From contig JBJEPE010000010.1 of the NCBI GenBank assembly GCA_051881075.1, positions 1-64,000 on the forward strand: a DNA stretch of 64,000 bases, given 5' to 3'. Shown here piece by piece: positions 26,480 through 35,817 of this stretch (position 1 is its first letter; each line of letters begins with the position of its first letter). The notes below the pieces were generated by a model, which was not told the DNA's origin, did no database searches, and worked only from the letters and a program-made list of their open reading frames with translations. The translations under genes were made by a program, and so were the position numbers. This stretch comes from RUG14223 sp051881075. Its GTDB lineage: Bacteria > Bacillota > Clostridia > Oscillospirales > Acutalibacteraceae.

Positions 26480-27928
26480 TTAATTATCCTCCTGTATCTT
26501 AGAAAGTTCCTCTGCTACTGCTTTGTTTACTGCGGTAGGGGAGGCTTTTCCTTTAAGTGCTTTCATAGCTTGACCAACGATGTAGCCTGTTATCTTGGTT
26601 TTTCCGGCCTTATACTGTGCTACGGCCTGCGGATTTTCACGCAATACATTAGCTACGGTACTTGTGATAAGGGCTTCATCGCTTATTTGAGCCAAATTGT
26701 TTTTTTCGATGTATTCTTTAATGTTAAAATCGCTACCGCCTGTAATTATAAGCTCGAAAATATCTTTGCCTACGGTACGGTTTACGGTTTCATTTTTAAT
26801 GATTTTTATAAATTCAGCAAAAACGGCAGGCGAGATATTAAGCTCATCATAAGAAAGCTTTTTTTCACTCATAAAATACATACAGGCTCCAAGCATCCAA
26901 TTAACGGTTTCTTTCGGTTCGTTGCAGAGCTTTACTGTTTCTTCAAATAATATAGCAAAATGACGGTTGATTGTCAATAATGAAGCTTCATAATCATTTA
27001 ATCCGTATTGCTTTATAAATCTTTGCTTCTTTTCATGTGCAAGCTCCGGTAAACTAAGGCGCAAAGCGGATATTGTTTGTTCGTCTATAAATATCGGCGG
27101 AATGTTCGGCTCAGGAAAATACCTGTAATCCTGTGCGTTTTCTTTGCTTCTCATAGGGTAGCCGATACCATTACCGTCATCCCAGCGGCGTGTTTCCTGT
27201 AATATTTTGCCTCCGCTTTCAAGTATGCCTATCTGTCTTTTGACCTCATATGCTACGGCACGTTCAATAGCCCTGAATGAATTAATGTTTTTCATCTCTG
27301 TTCTTGTGCCAAGCTTTTCTTCACCCTTTTTACGTACAGATATATTGACGTCTGCACGCATAGAACCTTCTTCCATTTTAACATCCGATATTCCCAGATA
27401 TTCAAAGGTAAGCTTAAGCTGTTCAAGGTATTCGATGGCTTCATCCGCTGAACGCAGATCCGGCATAGATACTATTTCTAAAAGCGGAACTCCGCAGCGG
27501 TTATAGTCCAGCAGTGTTTCATTCTCATCCTGAGAGTGTATGAGCTTTCCTGCGTCCTCCTCCATGTGTATTTCACGTATGCGTATTGTTTTGCCGCCGT
27601 TTGCGGATATTTTTACATATCCGTTCTGTGCAAACGGCATATAAAGCTGTGATATCTGATACGCCTTTGGAAGATCAGGGTAAAAATAATTTTTTCTATC
27701 GAATTTATTATAGTTGGTTATTTCACAGTTAAGTGCCAAGCCGGCCTTTACCGCATATTCCAGTACTTTTTTATTCAGTGACGGCAATGTGCCCGGCATA
27801 CCCATGCAAATAGGGCAGCAATGCGTATTTGGAGCGCCCCCGAATTTAGTTGTGCATGAGCAGAAAATTTTAGTTTCAGAGGCAAGCTCTACATGAACCT
27901 CAAGCCCTATAACGGTTTCCCAATCCAT
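26480..27928 (-). CDS. gatB: Aspartyl/glutamyl-tRNA amidotransferase subunit B
   Basis: GatB binds the mischarged tRNA and activates the Asp or Glu side chain with ATP. The 482-residue protein starts with MDWETVIGLEVHVEL and carries the zinc-type cysteines C-S-C and CCPIC in the cradle domain, with a YqeY-like C-terminal tail. The ATG at 27928 is chosen: aggagg sits nine bases before it, inside the end of gatA. An upstream TTG frame (27949) overlaps that site. Confidence 0.96.
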   Translation of the reverse strand: MDWETVIGLEVHVELASETKIFCSCTTKFGGAPNTHCCPICMGMPGTLPSLNKKVLEYAVKAGLALNCEITNYNKFDRKNYFYPDLPKAYQISQLYMPFAQNGYVKISANGGKTIRIREIHMEEDAGKLIHSQDENETLLDYNRCGVPLLEIVSMPDLRSADEAIEYLEQLKLTFEYLGISDVKMEEGSMRADVNISVRKKGEEKLGTRTEMKNINSFRAIERAVAYEVKRQIGILESGGKILQETRRWDDGNGIGYPMRSKENAQDYRYFPEPNIPPIFIDEQTISALRLSLPELAHEKKQRFIKQYGLNDYEASLLTINRHFAILFEETVKLCNEPKETVNWMLGACMYFMSEKKLSYDELNISPAVFAEFIKIIKNETVNRTVGKDIFELIITGGSDFNIKEYIEKNNLAQISDEALITSTVANVLRENPQAVAQYKAGKTKITGYIVGQAMKALKGKASPTAVNKAVAEELSKIQEDN

Positions 27929-27932
27929 ACTG

Positions 27933-29399
27933 CTATACCTCCTGTGCAAAGCGCTTGTGCCATTCGGTTACTTGCTGATATGCAAACCCGGCATCAAGCA
28001 CGGTATTATCGTTTAACCTTGCGCCCATTAACTGAACGCCTACAGGCATATTGCTTTCATCATATCCGCACGGCATTGAAAGTGCAGGCAATCCTGCTAA
28101 ATTTGCCGCAACGGTGTATATATCGGAAAGATACATTTTCAGCGGAGCTTTTGCACTCTCTCCTAAATGCGGAGCAGAACACGGTGCGGTGGGGCATAGG
28201 ATAAGGTCAACATCATTAAATGCGTCATCGTATTGCCTTGTGATAAGAGTCCTTGCCTGTAGTGCTTTTTTATAGTAATCATCGTAATATCCTGCGGAGA
28301 GTACATAAGTACCAAGCAGAATACGCTTTTTGGCCTCATAGCCGAAGCCCTCGCTTCTGGTTGAATTGTACAGTTCTGAAAGACTGTTATAATTTTTACT
28401 GCGATATCCGTATTGTACTCCGTCATATCGTGCAAGGTCAGAGCTTGCCTGAGCGGTTGCGATTATATAGTAAGCAGGTACCAGATACTTAGTAAGCGGT
28501 AGGCTTATGTCTACTATATCTGCACCCAAGCATTTATAAACATAACAGGCTTCATTCACAAGGTTTTTAACGTTATCGTTAAGCTCAACATGAGAGAAGT
28601 ATTCCTGAGGTAATCCTATCTTCATGCCTTTAACACTCGTTTTTTGAGTATTACAGTATATTTGTTTATCAAGGTTTAGTGACATTGAGTCGTATTTATC
28701 TTTACCTGCGATTATACCCGTTACCGTGGCGCAATCGAGTGCGTCCTTTGCGATAACTCCTATTTGGTCAAAGGATGCGGCATAGGCAACAAGCCCAAAG
28801 CGTGATACCGTGCCGTATGTCGGCTTAAATCCCGTAACACCGCAAAAGCTTGCCGGTAATCGTATACTTCCTCCTGAATCTGAGCCAAGTGCAAACGGTG
28901 CGCTGAGCGATGCAACAGCGGCGGCACCGCCGCCTGACGAGCCTCCTGCGGATTTGGTTATATTGTGCGGATTTTTTACTGCTCCGAAAAATGAAGTTTC
29001 GCACGCCGAACCCATAGCGAACTCGTCCATGTTTGATTTACCGATGATTATTGCGCCTTCACTTTCAAGCTTATCTATAACCGTAGCGTTATATGCAGGA
29101 ATAAAGCTTTCAAGTATTTTAGAGCCGCAGGTAGTCTTAATATCTTTAGTGCATATATTGTCCTTTACGGCAAAAGGAACACCTGCAACCGGTGATGTAA
29201 GCTTACCGCTGTCTATCAGCTTTTGCACCTGATCGGCTTTTATAAGTGCTTGTTCCTTGCAGGTAGTTATATATGCGTTGAGTTTATTGTCGGTTTTTTC
29301 TATTTGCTCAAAAAAAGCATTAACCGCATCTGTGGCGGATATTTGCTTTTGTCTTATTGCTTTTGATATTTCAACGGCTGTCATGTAAGTTATATTCAT
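27933..29399 (-). CDS. gatA: Aspartyl/glutamyl-tRNA amidotransferase subunit A
   Basis: GatA is the amidase-signature subunit that frees ammonia from glutamine or asparagine for GatB. In this 488-residue protein the catalytic triad falls at K79 (AVKD), S154 (GGSSGGG) and S178 (SGGSIR), the positions known from characterised GatA. The start follows a gaggtg site, nine bases after gatC. Confidence 0.96.
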   Translation of the reverse strand: MNITYMTAVEISKAIRQKQISATDAVNAFFEQIEKTDNKLNAYITTCKEQALIKADQVQKLIDSGKLTSPVAGVPFAVKDNICTKDIKTTCGSKILESFIPAYNATVIDKLESEGAIIIGKSNMDEFAMGSACETSFFGAVKNPHNITKSAGGSSGGGAAAVASLSAPFALGSDSGGSIRLPASFCGVTGFKPTYGTVSRFGLVAYAASFDQIGVIAKDALDCATVTGIIAGKDKYDSMSLNLDKQIYCNTQKTSVKGMKIGLPQEYFSHVELNDNVKNLVNEACYVYKCLGADIVDISLPLTKYLVPAYYIIATAQASSDLARYDGVQYGYRSKNYNSLSELYNSTRSEGFGYEAKKRILLGTYVLSAGYYDDYYKKALQARTLITRQYDDAFNDVDLILCPTAPCSAPHLGESAKAPLKMYLSDIYTVAANLAGLPALSMPCGYDESNMPVGVQLMGARLNDNTVLDAGFAYQQVTEWHKRFAQEV

Positions 29400-29408
29400 A
29401 TTTGCACC

Positions 29409-29696
29409 TCAATCAACAGCCTTAGGTACGATAAACATATCGCACGTTTTTTGCGGTGAATTTTTTAATAGCTCATCTCTGCTAAAGCTTTCTTCAACTA
29501 TGTCCTCACGCAGTACATTTGTGGTGTCAAATAAATGAGATAAAGGCTCAACGCCGACAGTGTCAAGTGTATTTAATATGTGCATATACTCCAGCACATC
29601 ATTAAGCTCATTTATTATTTTAGCTTCTTCTTCCTTTGAAAGCTCCAGCTTTGCAAGAGCTGATATATTCTTAATAGTGTCATTGTTATTTTTCAT
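29409..29696 (-). CDS. gatC: Aspartyl/glutamyl-tRNA amidotransferase subunit C
   Basis: GatC is the small belt that wraps the GatA-GatB interface. The 95-residue protein has the usual pattern: an N-terminal helix (ISALAKLELSKEE), a PL-x-H loop (EPLSHLF) and the C-terminal VLRED segment. It is the first gene of the operon, behind a leader with a promoter and terminator. Confidence 0.93.
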   Translation of the reverse strand: MKNNNDTIKNISALAKLELSKEEEAKIINELNDVLEYMHILNTLDTVGVEPLSHLFDTTNVLREDIVEESFSRDELLKNSPQKTCDMFIVPKAVD

Positions 29697-29908
29697 ACTT
29701 AAACTCCGTTATGATCTTTAATTATTTAAAAAGGTCAGCTTCAGCTCATATTCGGGCAGAAGATGACCTTTAAGATTATTATCGTAAATCTGAGTTGTGA
29801 GCCTTAGTCAAAATCAGGCCCAGACGATTGTTTCCGCTGACCGATGATGTTTAAATATACAAGTTACAAAAAGCACCGCATATGTACTTGTAAGAATAAC
29901 AAATAATT
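29697..29908 (-). promoter_or_regulatory. Structured leader of the gatCAB-aspS operon
   Basis: The roughly 210-nt leader contains an intrinsic hairpin close to gatC and an upstream heptamer (GGTCAGC, 29842-29836) that is exactly complementary to the descending arm of that hairpin (GCTGACC, 29739-29733). The two pairings exclude each other, as in attenuators. No T-box sequence is present. A 6-bp repeat (acaagt with acttgt) lies near the 5' end. Confidence 0.45.
29726..29771 (-). terminator. Terminator or attenuator hairpin before gatC
   Basis: On the minus strand aaaggtca pairs with tgaccttt, with an inner cttc/gaag pair, followed by a short run of T. It ends about 30 bases upstream of the gatC start, so full termination would silence the operon. 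Confidence 0.6.
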
Positions 29909-29914
29909 AATATT

Positions 29915-29943
29915 ATGATATCATAGCAACACCCAAAAGTCAA
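29915..29943 (-). promoter_or_regulatory. Sigma-A type promoter for gatCAB-aspS
   Basis: On the minus strand TTGACT (29943-29938) and TATCAT (29920-29915) are separated by 17 bases. Confidence 0.65.
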
Positions 29944-30023
29944 CATTATCAAGCAGATTTTAATAGACCTTGTGGGCAATAAAATGCTATGAATAAAAAC
30001 ATCGGGACACCGTATAGTATAAT

Positions 30024-30075
30024 AAAAAATTCTCCCGATAAACATATATTATGCCTGTATCGGGAGAATTTTTTT
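30024..30075 (-). terminator. Terminator of the HdeD-MMPL-heptad protein operon
   Basis: A 12-bp perfect stem (attctcccgata with tatcgggagaat) has T-rich sequence outside both arms, so it could work in either direction. It follows the last gene of the minus-strand operon. The bases between here and the gatC promoter hold nothing else that I recognise. Confidence 0.85.
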
Positions 30076-30097
30076 GAGTAGAGTTAAATGAAAGTTA

Positions 30098-32254
30098 TTA
30101 TTTTATAGAATCCGTACGGTAGATGAACTTAACCTTACCGTCGGTATCATCGGCAATACCTGCAAACGACTTGTAATTTTTAGAAGCATTTACGGTTGCA
30201 CGTACTCTTGCTGCCAATATATCCAAATCATCGTCAACTAAGCCTGTGAGCTTTTGTATGCCTTTTTCGTTAAGCTCCTTTAATCCGTCAGAAAGCTGCA
30301 TTGCACCGTCACGAAGCTGTGTAACACCGCTTGTAAGTGTTGATGTACCCTTTTTTAATGCCATTATACCTTCGTGAAGTGTTATTGCACCGCTGTTTAG
30401 TTCTGACGCACCTTGCTTTAGACTGTATGTGCCGTTTTTAAGCTCCTTGGCTCCGCTTGCGGCGGCAGATACGCCTGCCGTATATTCGTTTATTCCGTCG
30501 TAAAATTCCTTATAGCTGTCAAGCTGTGCTTTTAATGCACTTATGCTTGCGGCACCTGACTTAGCTTTTTTAAGTGCGGCGGTTATCTGATCCTGTACGT
30601 CCTTTGAGTTCATATTCTGATCTATCAGAAGCTTTATCTGCTCATCAGTCTTACTGTCAATAGTTGCCTGTATGCTTTTTGTTTTCATTTGATTTTGAGT
30701 TTGTACTTTGATTGTATTTTTTATATCCTCAGTTGTCATCTGATAATCAATAGTATCGCTTATTTGCTTTTGTTGTTCCTTGCTTATAATTCCTGCGGCA
30801 ACGCTTGCTTCATATGTACTCTTAGTCATGCCTAAGGATTTAAGTACTTCTACCTCTACCTGTTGTCTTACAGCAGCTTCTACAGATTTTGTGACCTCTG
30901 CTTCTACGGCCTCGGTTACTTTACTGCGAATTAAGCTTTTTTGAGAATTTACCGTATCGGTAACTTTTTTGAGTGCTGTATTATATGCAAGGGTGTACAC
31001 CGATTTTTCATCTATTGACTTCATAACCTTGTTAAGATTTTCTGAGTAGTTGTCTATAGTCAGCTTAGGCACGGTAAGACCTGCGGCGGCAAGCTGTTCA
31101 TTTGCCATAGACAGCAAAGAGTTAAACACCTGCTTAGCTCCGCCCGTAAGCTTATCGTTGTTGCCTGCAAGCGTATCAAGTCCTTCCGAAAGCTCATTTG
31201 CACCGCTTTGCAGTTTTTCCGCACCCTCGTCAAGTGCATATGTACCCTGCTGAAGCGTTTCTGAGCCGTCTGCTAACTGCTTAATTCCGGTTATAAGTGA
31301 GTCGGATTTATCAAGTAATGTGCAAAGACCGTCATATAACTTTGATGAACCGTCCATAAGCTGTGACATTGCATCTTTAAGCACGGATATTGAGTCCTTA
31401 GCGGAGCTTACGTCATCAAGCTTTGTAACATCTATTTTATTGAATATCTCATTGGTTGCAAGCGTAAGCGTTGTACCGAACTTAAAGTCCTTAACATCTG
31501 CGCTTATCTCAAAGTATTCAGGTATAGTCAGCTCTTCGCTGTTTATATTAAGGTTACTTTGCAATCCGGGGAAGGCTATACCGATAACGGCTATTCTGGT
31601 GCCGTCGTTTATCATCTTTCCGTTAGATACTTCTATGTTAGTGAAAACTTCATTGTCAAGAAGCATACCGGTAAGTGTTACAAACGGAACGTAAATTCTT
31701 TCTGTTTTGCCGTCTATTTCTACCGTTTCATACTGTTTATTTACATAGTCAAAGCGTATGGTGACTCTGCCGCTTTTTCCTGATATTTCTTCTGCCGTAA
31801 CAGGGTTTCCGTTAAATAAATATGTTATCTTCATATCTACAGGCAGTTCTTTATCTATATTGCCCTGATAATAGATATCGTTGCCCTGTGCGTCCCATAC
31901 ACGTGAGTCGCCGCCTGTAAGCGTGCTCTGCTCATCGCCCTTAGTGTTGTATACATCGCTTAGCTGTGTTTTATCGCTTATAGCTGAGCTGCCAAGATTG
32001 TTTTTAAGCCAATCACTTACTATTATCTTCTGTACTGAGCCGTATGCGTCTGCAAGAACATATACGGTTTCGTCTTTTTCTGTCTTAACTTCTTCATTCT
32101 CCATTTCAGCTTCGGCGTCTGTTGAGGTTGCTGCTGCGGTGCCGCTGATACTGTCGCCAGAAGCTATTGAAGCATATACGGTTGCTCCAAGTACGCCTGC
32201 GGGTAATAGCATACAAAGGCATATGGAAACTACCTTTATCATTATCTTTTTCAT
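30098..32254 (-). CDS. Exported Leu/Gly heptad-repeat protein (YhgE-like, partner of MMPL)
   Basis: The 718-residue protein has an N-terminal signal or anchor (about residues 5-30). A beta-rich region follows, then two blocks of seven-residue L-x-x-G repeats (LADGSETLQQG style, about 280-380 and 600-670) around a long Lys/Glu/Gln-rich coiled stretch. These are features of the X-X-X-Leu-X-X-Gly heptad family related to YhgE/Pip. Unlike full YhgE it shows no C-terminal membrane domain. It lies two bases after the MMPL transporter gene, so the two probably form one envelope machine. Function is not known. Confidence 0.75.
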   Translation of the reverse strand: MKKIMIKVVSICLCMLLPAGVLGATVYASIASGDSISGTAAATSTDAEAEMENEEVKTEKDETVYVLADAYGSVQKIIVSDWLKNNLGSSAISDKTQLSDVYNTKGDEQSTLTGGDSRVWDAQGNDIYYQGNIDKELPVDMKITYLFNGNPVTAEEISGKSGRVTIRFDYVNKQYETVEIDGKTERIYVPFVTLTGMLLDNEVFTNIEVSNGKMINDGTRIAVIGIAFPGLQSNLNINSEELTIPEYFEISADVKDFKFGTTLTLATNEIFNKIDVTKLDDVSSAKDSISVLKDAMSQLMDGSSKLYDGLCTLLDKSDSLITGIKQLADGSETLQQGTYALDEGAEKLQSGANELSEGLDTLAGNNDKLTGGAKQVFNSLLSMANEQLAAAGLTVPKLTIDNYSENLNKVMKSIDEKSVYTLAYNTALKKVTDTVNSQKSLIRSKVTEAVEAEVTKSVEAAVRQQVEVEVLKSLGMTKSTYEASVAAGIISKEQQKQISDTIDYQMTTEDIKNTIKVQTQNQMKTKSIQATIDSKTDEQIKLLIDQNMNSKDVQDQITAALKKAKSGAASISALKAQLDSYKEFYDGINEYTAGVSAAASGAKELKNGTYSLKQGASELNSGAITLHEGIMALKKGTSTLTSGVTQLRDGAMQLSDGLKELNEKGIQKLTGLVDDDLDILAARVRATVNASKNYKSFAGIADDTDGKVKFIYRTDSIK

Positions 32255-32255
32255 G

Positions 32256-34373
32256 TTAAATTGCCTCCGTTTCTGTTATATCTGTAAGTATAGAAGTATC
32301 TTCTGATTTCTTAGGCTTTATGCCCAATGTTGTCTTGCGGATTACACCGTCAAAAAGCATGAGCAATGCAGGCAGTATAAATGTTACGCAAAGCATACTG
32401 ATGACAGCGCCTCTTGCCATTAACATACACAGTGAGCTTATCATGTCTATATCAGAGTAAACGGCAACACCGAAGGTTGCGGCGAAAAGTCCCATTCCGC
32501 TTACGATTATAGACGGTATAGAGGTTTCAAGAGCAATGGTTATTGCGTTGCGTTTATCTTTTCCGCTTGAACGTTCGCTCTTATATCTTGTAGTCATAAG
32601 TATAGCGTAATCTACCGTTGCGCCAAGCTGTATTGTGCTTATGCAGATTGGAGCTATAAACGGCAGCGATTGTCCCAACCAATGCGGTATGCCTAAGTTT
32701 ACGAATATAGCAAACTCAATAAGCGCAATGAGTATGAACGGTAATGATATACTGCGCTCAACAAGTGCAATTATAACAAATATAGCAATGATAGATATTG
32801 CGTTTACTACCTTAAAGTCATGTGCGGTTGTGTCGATCATATCCTTCATGCACGGTGCTTCACCTATCAGCATACCTTTTTTGTCATATTTCTTAAGTAT
32901 GGTATTCAGTTTTTCGATTTGCTCGTTTACTTTATCGCTTGCTACCTTATATTCCGAGTTTATCAGGAGCAGCTCCCAAGTATCGCTTTTAAGTATACTT
33001 GTAATGCTTTCCGGCAGTAATTCTTCCGGTATCTGTGAACCGACAACGGACTCAAGACCCAAAACATACTTTACACCGTCTACATCCTCCATTTCGTCAA
33101 TCATACTTCTTACTTGCTTAGACGGTAGGGATGAATCGACAAGAAGCATATGCGTAGATGCAATGTCGAAATCATCGGAAAGCTTGCTGTTGGCTATGGC
33201 GTATTCCATATCCTGCGGTAAGCATTGAGCTAAGTCATAATATACTTCATCGTTAGTCTTGCTGTAGCTGTAGTATGCAGGAGCTATCAACAATGCGAAA
33301 ATTATAAGAAATACAGGGAAAACCTTGATTATTCCCTTTGCAAGCTTGTGGGTTTTAGGAATAAGCGAACGGTGCTTTGTCTTTTGCAGAGGTTTGTCTA
33401 AGACAAGGATTAAAGACGGTAAGATGGTTACACAGCCTATAACGCCTAAAAGTACGCCCTTGGCCATTACAAGTCCCAAGTCAAAGCCAAGTGTAAAGGA
33501 CATAAAGCAAAGGGCAACAAAGCCTGCAATGGTTGTTATTGAACTGCCGACTACGGATGTAAGAGTTTCTTTTATAGCGTGTGCCATAGCGTCGTCCTTA
33601 TCGGGATAAACACTCCTCTGCTCATTGTAGCTGTGCCATAGGAATATTGAGTAGTCCATTGTAACGGCTAACTGTAATACTGCGGATAATGCCTTGGTTA
33701 TGTAAGAGATTTCTCCGAAGAAATAGTTACTTCCTAAGTTAAGCAGTATAGCCGCACCTATACTTGCAAGAAATACAAACGGCACTATCCATCCGTCAAG
33801 GAACAGCATCATTACCGCACAGGCCAGAATTACAGCTATACCGACGTATATAGGCTCCTCTTGCTCGCACAGGTCTTTAAGGTCGGTTACCATTGCCGAC
33901 ATACCCGAAACAAAGCATTGCTTACCGACTATGGAACGTATCTCTCTTATAGCGTCCATGGTAACATCCGCTGATGTAGAGCTGTCGAAGAATACCGCCA
34001 TCATTGTGGAATGGTCGGTATTAAACTCGCTGTATATCTCATCCGGCAGTATCTCCATAGGTACTGATATATCCATTATTGAGTCGTACCAAAGTACGGT
34101 TTCAACGTGTTCGGTTGCCTCTATTTTTTCCTTTAATTTAGATACGTCCTTTGCTGACATATCCTCTACTATGATGAATGAAAACGCACCCTTGTCAAAG
34201 TCCTCCATAAGTGCATTTTGTCCGATTACGGTATCCATATCTTCAGGCAGATATGTCAGCATATCATAGTTTATTCTTGTTGCAATCATGCCGTATAATG
34301 ACGGTATCATTAACAGCACGGTCAAAATAATAATTGCTATGCGGTGTTTGACCACCGCTTTGCCAAAGCGCAT
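32256..34373 (-). CDS. MMPL/RND-superfamily transporter
   Basis: The 705-residue membrane protein has two repeats. Each has one transmembrane helix, an extracytoplasmic domain and a bundle of five or six helices (for example around residues 10-32 and 175-335, then 350-370 and 520-680). The repeat motif TMDYSIFLWHSYNE in the first half has its counterpart TVDYAILMTTRYKS in the second, marking proton-relay RND architecture. MMPL proteins export lipids, hydrophobic toxins or antimicrobials. Its start is two bases after the HdeD gene, with aaaggaag within the last codons of that gene. Confidence 0.88.
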   Translation of the reverse strand: MRFGKAVVKHRIAIIILTVLLMIPSLYGMIATRINYDMLTYLPEDMDTVIGQNALMEDFDKGAFSFIIVEDMSAKDVSKLKEKIEATEHVETVLWYDSIMDISVPMEILPDEIYSEFNTDHSTMMAVFFDSSTSADVTMDAIREIRSIVGKQCFVSGMSAMVTDLKDLCEQEEPIYVGIAVILACAVMMLFLDGWIVPFVFLASIGAAILLNLGSNYFFGEISYITKALSAVLQLAVTMDYSIFLWHSYNEQRSVYPDKDDAMAHAIKETLTSVVGSSITTIAGFVALCFMSFTLGFDLGLVMAKGVLLGVIGCVTILPSLILVLDKPLQKTKHRSLIPKTHKLAKGIIKVFPVFLIIFALLIAPAYYSYSKTNDEVYYDLAQCLPQDMEYAIANSKLSDDFDIASTHMLLVDSSLPSKQVRSMIDEMEDVDGVKYVLGLESVVGSQIPEELLPESITSILKSDTWELLLINSEYKVASDKVNEQIEKLNTILKKYDKKGMLIGEAPCMKDMIDTTAHDFKVVNAISIIAIFVIIALVERSISLPFILIALIEFAIFVNLGIPHWLGQSLPFIAPICISTIQLGATVDYAILMTTRYKSERSSGKDKRNAITIALETSIPSIIVSGMGLFAATFGVAVYSDIDMISSLCMLMARGAVISMLCVTFILPALLMLFDGVIRKTTLGIKPKKSEDTSILTDITETEAI

Positions 34374-34375
34374 AG

Positions 34376-34975
34376 TTATCGATTCTTCCTTTCTTCATAA
34401 TATTCAACCTCGATAACATCGGGGCGTTGGTGACGTATTATTTTTACTGACGTTGCGGCAACGCATAGGTTGAGGATACCCTCAAACAGAATTGCTATGC
34501 CTAAAAAAACTATTACGGTACGTGAGCCTACCTCAGGACGAAAAAGCAGTAAAAGCCCGGTTATGCTTGTAATAACGGCAAACAGCATTATCAGCCACCA
34601 CTTTTTTATACCAAAGCTTCGTGAATCTATAGCAGTTTGAATTTTAAAAAGCCCGTCGGCAAGCACGCTTATACCAAGCAGAACAGATAAAAAATTCATT
34701 ATGTCATGGGGCTTGATAAGCACGATTATGCCGAGTAATATGAGCATAATTCCAAATGCAAGGTCATACTGAAAGGCGAGTCTGAAAAGATCCTTTGAGA
34801 AGTAACCTGCAAGCTTTACAACTCCGAATACTATCAGCGCACAGCCGACTATTATACCTAGCACGGATATGGAAAATACGGGCATAACTATAAGAATAAT
34901 TCCAAGCAGGCAAAATGCCGCAGATGTGATTATATAGCTTATTTTTGCCGCCCTTATAGGTGTAACAGATCGCAT
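34376..34975 (-). CDS. HdeD-family (DUF308) membrane protein
   Basis: The 199-residue protein has about six hydrophobic helices in three pairs, with the repeated LGI-x-L-I-x-P pattern of DUF308/HdeD proteins. The family is linked to acid or envelope stress, but its biochemical role is unclear. It is the first gene of the operon facing the TetR regulator, with a ggagg site and a perfect palindrome just upstream. Confidence 0.8.
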   Translation of the reverse strand: MRSVTPIRAAKISYIITSAAFCLLGIILIVMPVFSISVLGIIVGCALIVFGVVKLAGYFSKDLFRLAFQYDLAFGIMLILLGIIVLIKPHDIMNFLSVLLGISVLADGLFKIQTAIDSRSFGIKKWWLIMLFAVITSITGLLLLFRPEVGSRTVIVFLGIAILFEGILNLCVAATSVKIIRHQRPDVIEVEYYEERKNR

Positions 34976-35001
34976 AATAAAGCCTCCGTTTATTATTTAA
35001 T

Positions 35002-35017
35002 ATACTTATTAGTATAG
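35002..35017. promoter_or_regulatory. Palindromic operator candidate before the HdeD gene
   Basis: TATACT-tatt-AGTATA is a perfect 6+6 palindrome about 27 bases upstream of the start codon, and its inner TATACT could be the minus-strand -10 box. It is a natural site for the divergent TetR protein. Confidence 0.5.
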
Positions 35018-35065
35018 CCCTTTTCGGTAAAAATAAAATATACATATATTGCGGTGTGTATTAAA

Positions 35066-35122
35066 ATCAGACAATTAAATTATTTTGCGTAAAATTTAGA
35101 CATATTTGCAGAAATGTCTGAT
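35066..35122. promoter_or_regulatory. Second operator candidate, nested inverted repeats
   Basis: ATCAGACA (35066-35073) and TGTCTGAT (35115-35122) form an 8-bp inverted repeat. The right half is also part of AGACAT-(10)-ATGTCT (35098-35119). It lies between the two divergent promoters. Confidence 0.4.
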
Positions 35123-35171
35123 TTTTAGATTTCTTAATATCTTATATATAATTTATTACCCAGTATAGGTA

Positions 35172-35200
35172 TTGAACTTTATGCCTAAGTGTGCTACAAT
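35172..35200 (+). promoter_or_regulatory. Promoter of the TetR gene
   Basis: TTGAAC (35172-35177), 17 bases, TACAAT (35195-35200), about 42 bases before the start codon. Confidence 0.7.
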
Positions 35201-35242
35201 TACAAAGAATATATAATTGTAGATGAGAGGAGCAAATCACAA

Positions 35243-35800
35243 ATGCCGGGCTTTACAAGAAAGGCTATAAAGGAATCTTTTTTAAAGCTTCTTAATCAAA
35301 AATCCCTCAATCAGATAACAGTCAAGGATATAGTTGAGGACTGCGGAATAAACAGAAATTCGTTTTATTATCATTTTGCCGATATTCCTACATTACTGGG
35401 TGAAATAATAGCCGAGGAAGCAAAGCGGATAATAAACGAATATCCTACCATAGACTCTATAGAAGACGCTTTAAAGGTTGCAATAAAATTTGCTCTGGAT
35501 AATAAAAGGGCGGTTTATCATATTTACAATTCATCAAACAGAGATATGTACATTCAGCATATGATGGGTGTGTGTGAATATGTTGTTACCACTTACATAA
35601 ATACGGTATTTCCTGATCTTGAAATATCACAGGATGATAAGAATATAATAATACGTTTTTATAAATGTGAGTGCTTCGGCCAGATAATTGATTGGCTTAA
35701 CAGCGGAATGAAAGAGGATATTTTGAAATCATTTACCAGATTGTGCGAATTGCGTCACGGAATGGTAGAAGAGATGATAAGTCGCTGTGCAAAGAAATAA
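35243..35800 (+). CDS. TetR-family transcriptional regulator
   Basis: The 185-residue protein has an N-terminal TetR helix-turn-helix ([21 protein letters not shown], split over residues 24-44) and a helical ligand domain resembling the TetR_C group of DhaS-like proteins. I use the ATG at 35243 after a gagaggag site; the frame runs up to a GTG at 35189 that overlaps the promoter. It faces the HdeD-MMPL operon, so it probably represses that operon and itself in response to a hydrophobic compound. Confidence 0.88.
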   Translation: MPGFTRKAIKESFLKLLNQKSLNQITVKDIVEDCGINRNSFYYHFADIPTLLGEIIAEEAKRIINEYPTIDSIEDALKVAIKFALDNKRAVYHIYNSSNRDMYIQHMMGVCEYVVTTYINTVFPDLEISQDDKNIIIRFYKCECFGQIIDWLNSGMKEDILKSFTRLCELRHGMVEEMISRCAKK

Positions 35801-35817
35801 TACGGACGGTGTAATAT

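Noticed and set aside
29697..29943. T-box riboswitch before gatC
   Set aside because: The conserved T-box antiterminator sequence is absent on the minus strand, although the leader-terminator layout is similar.
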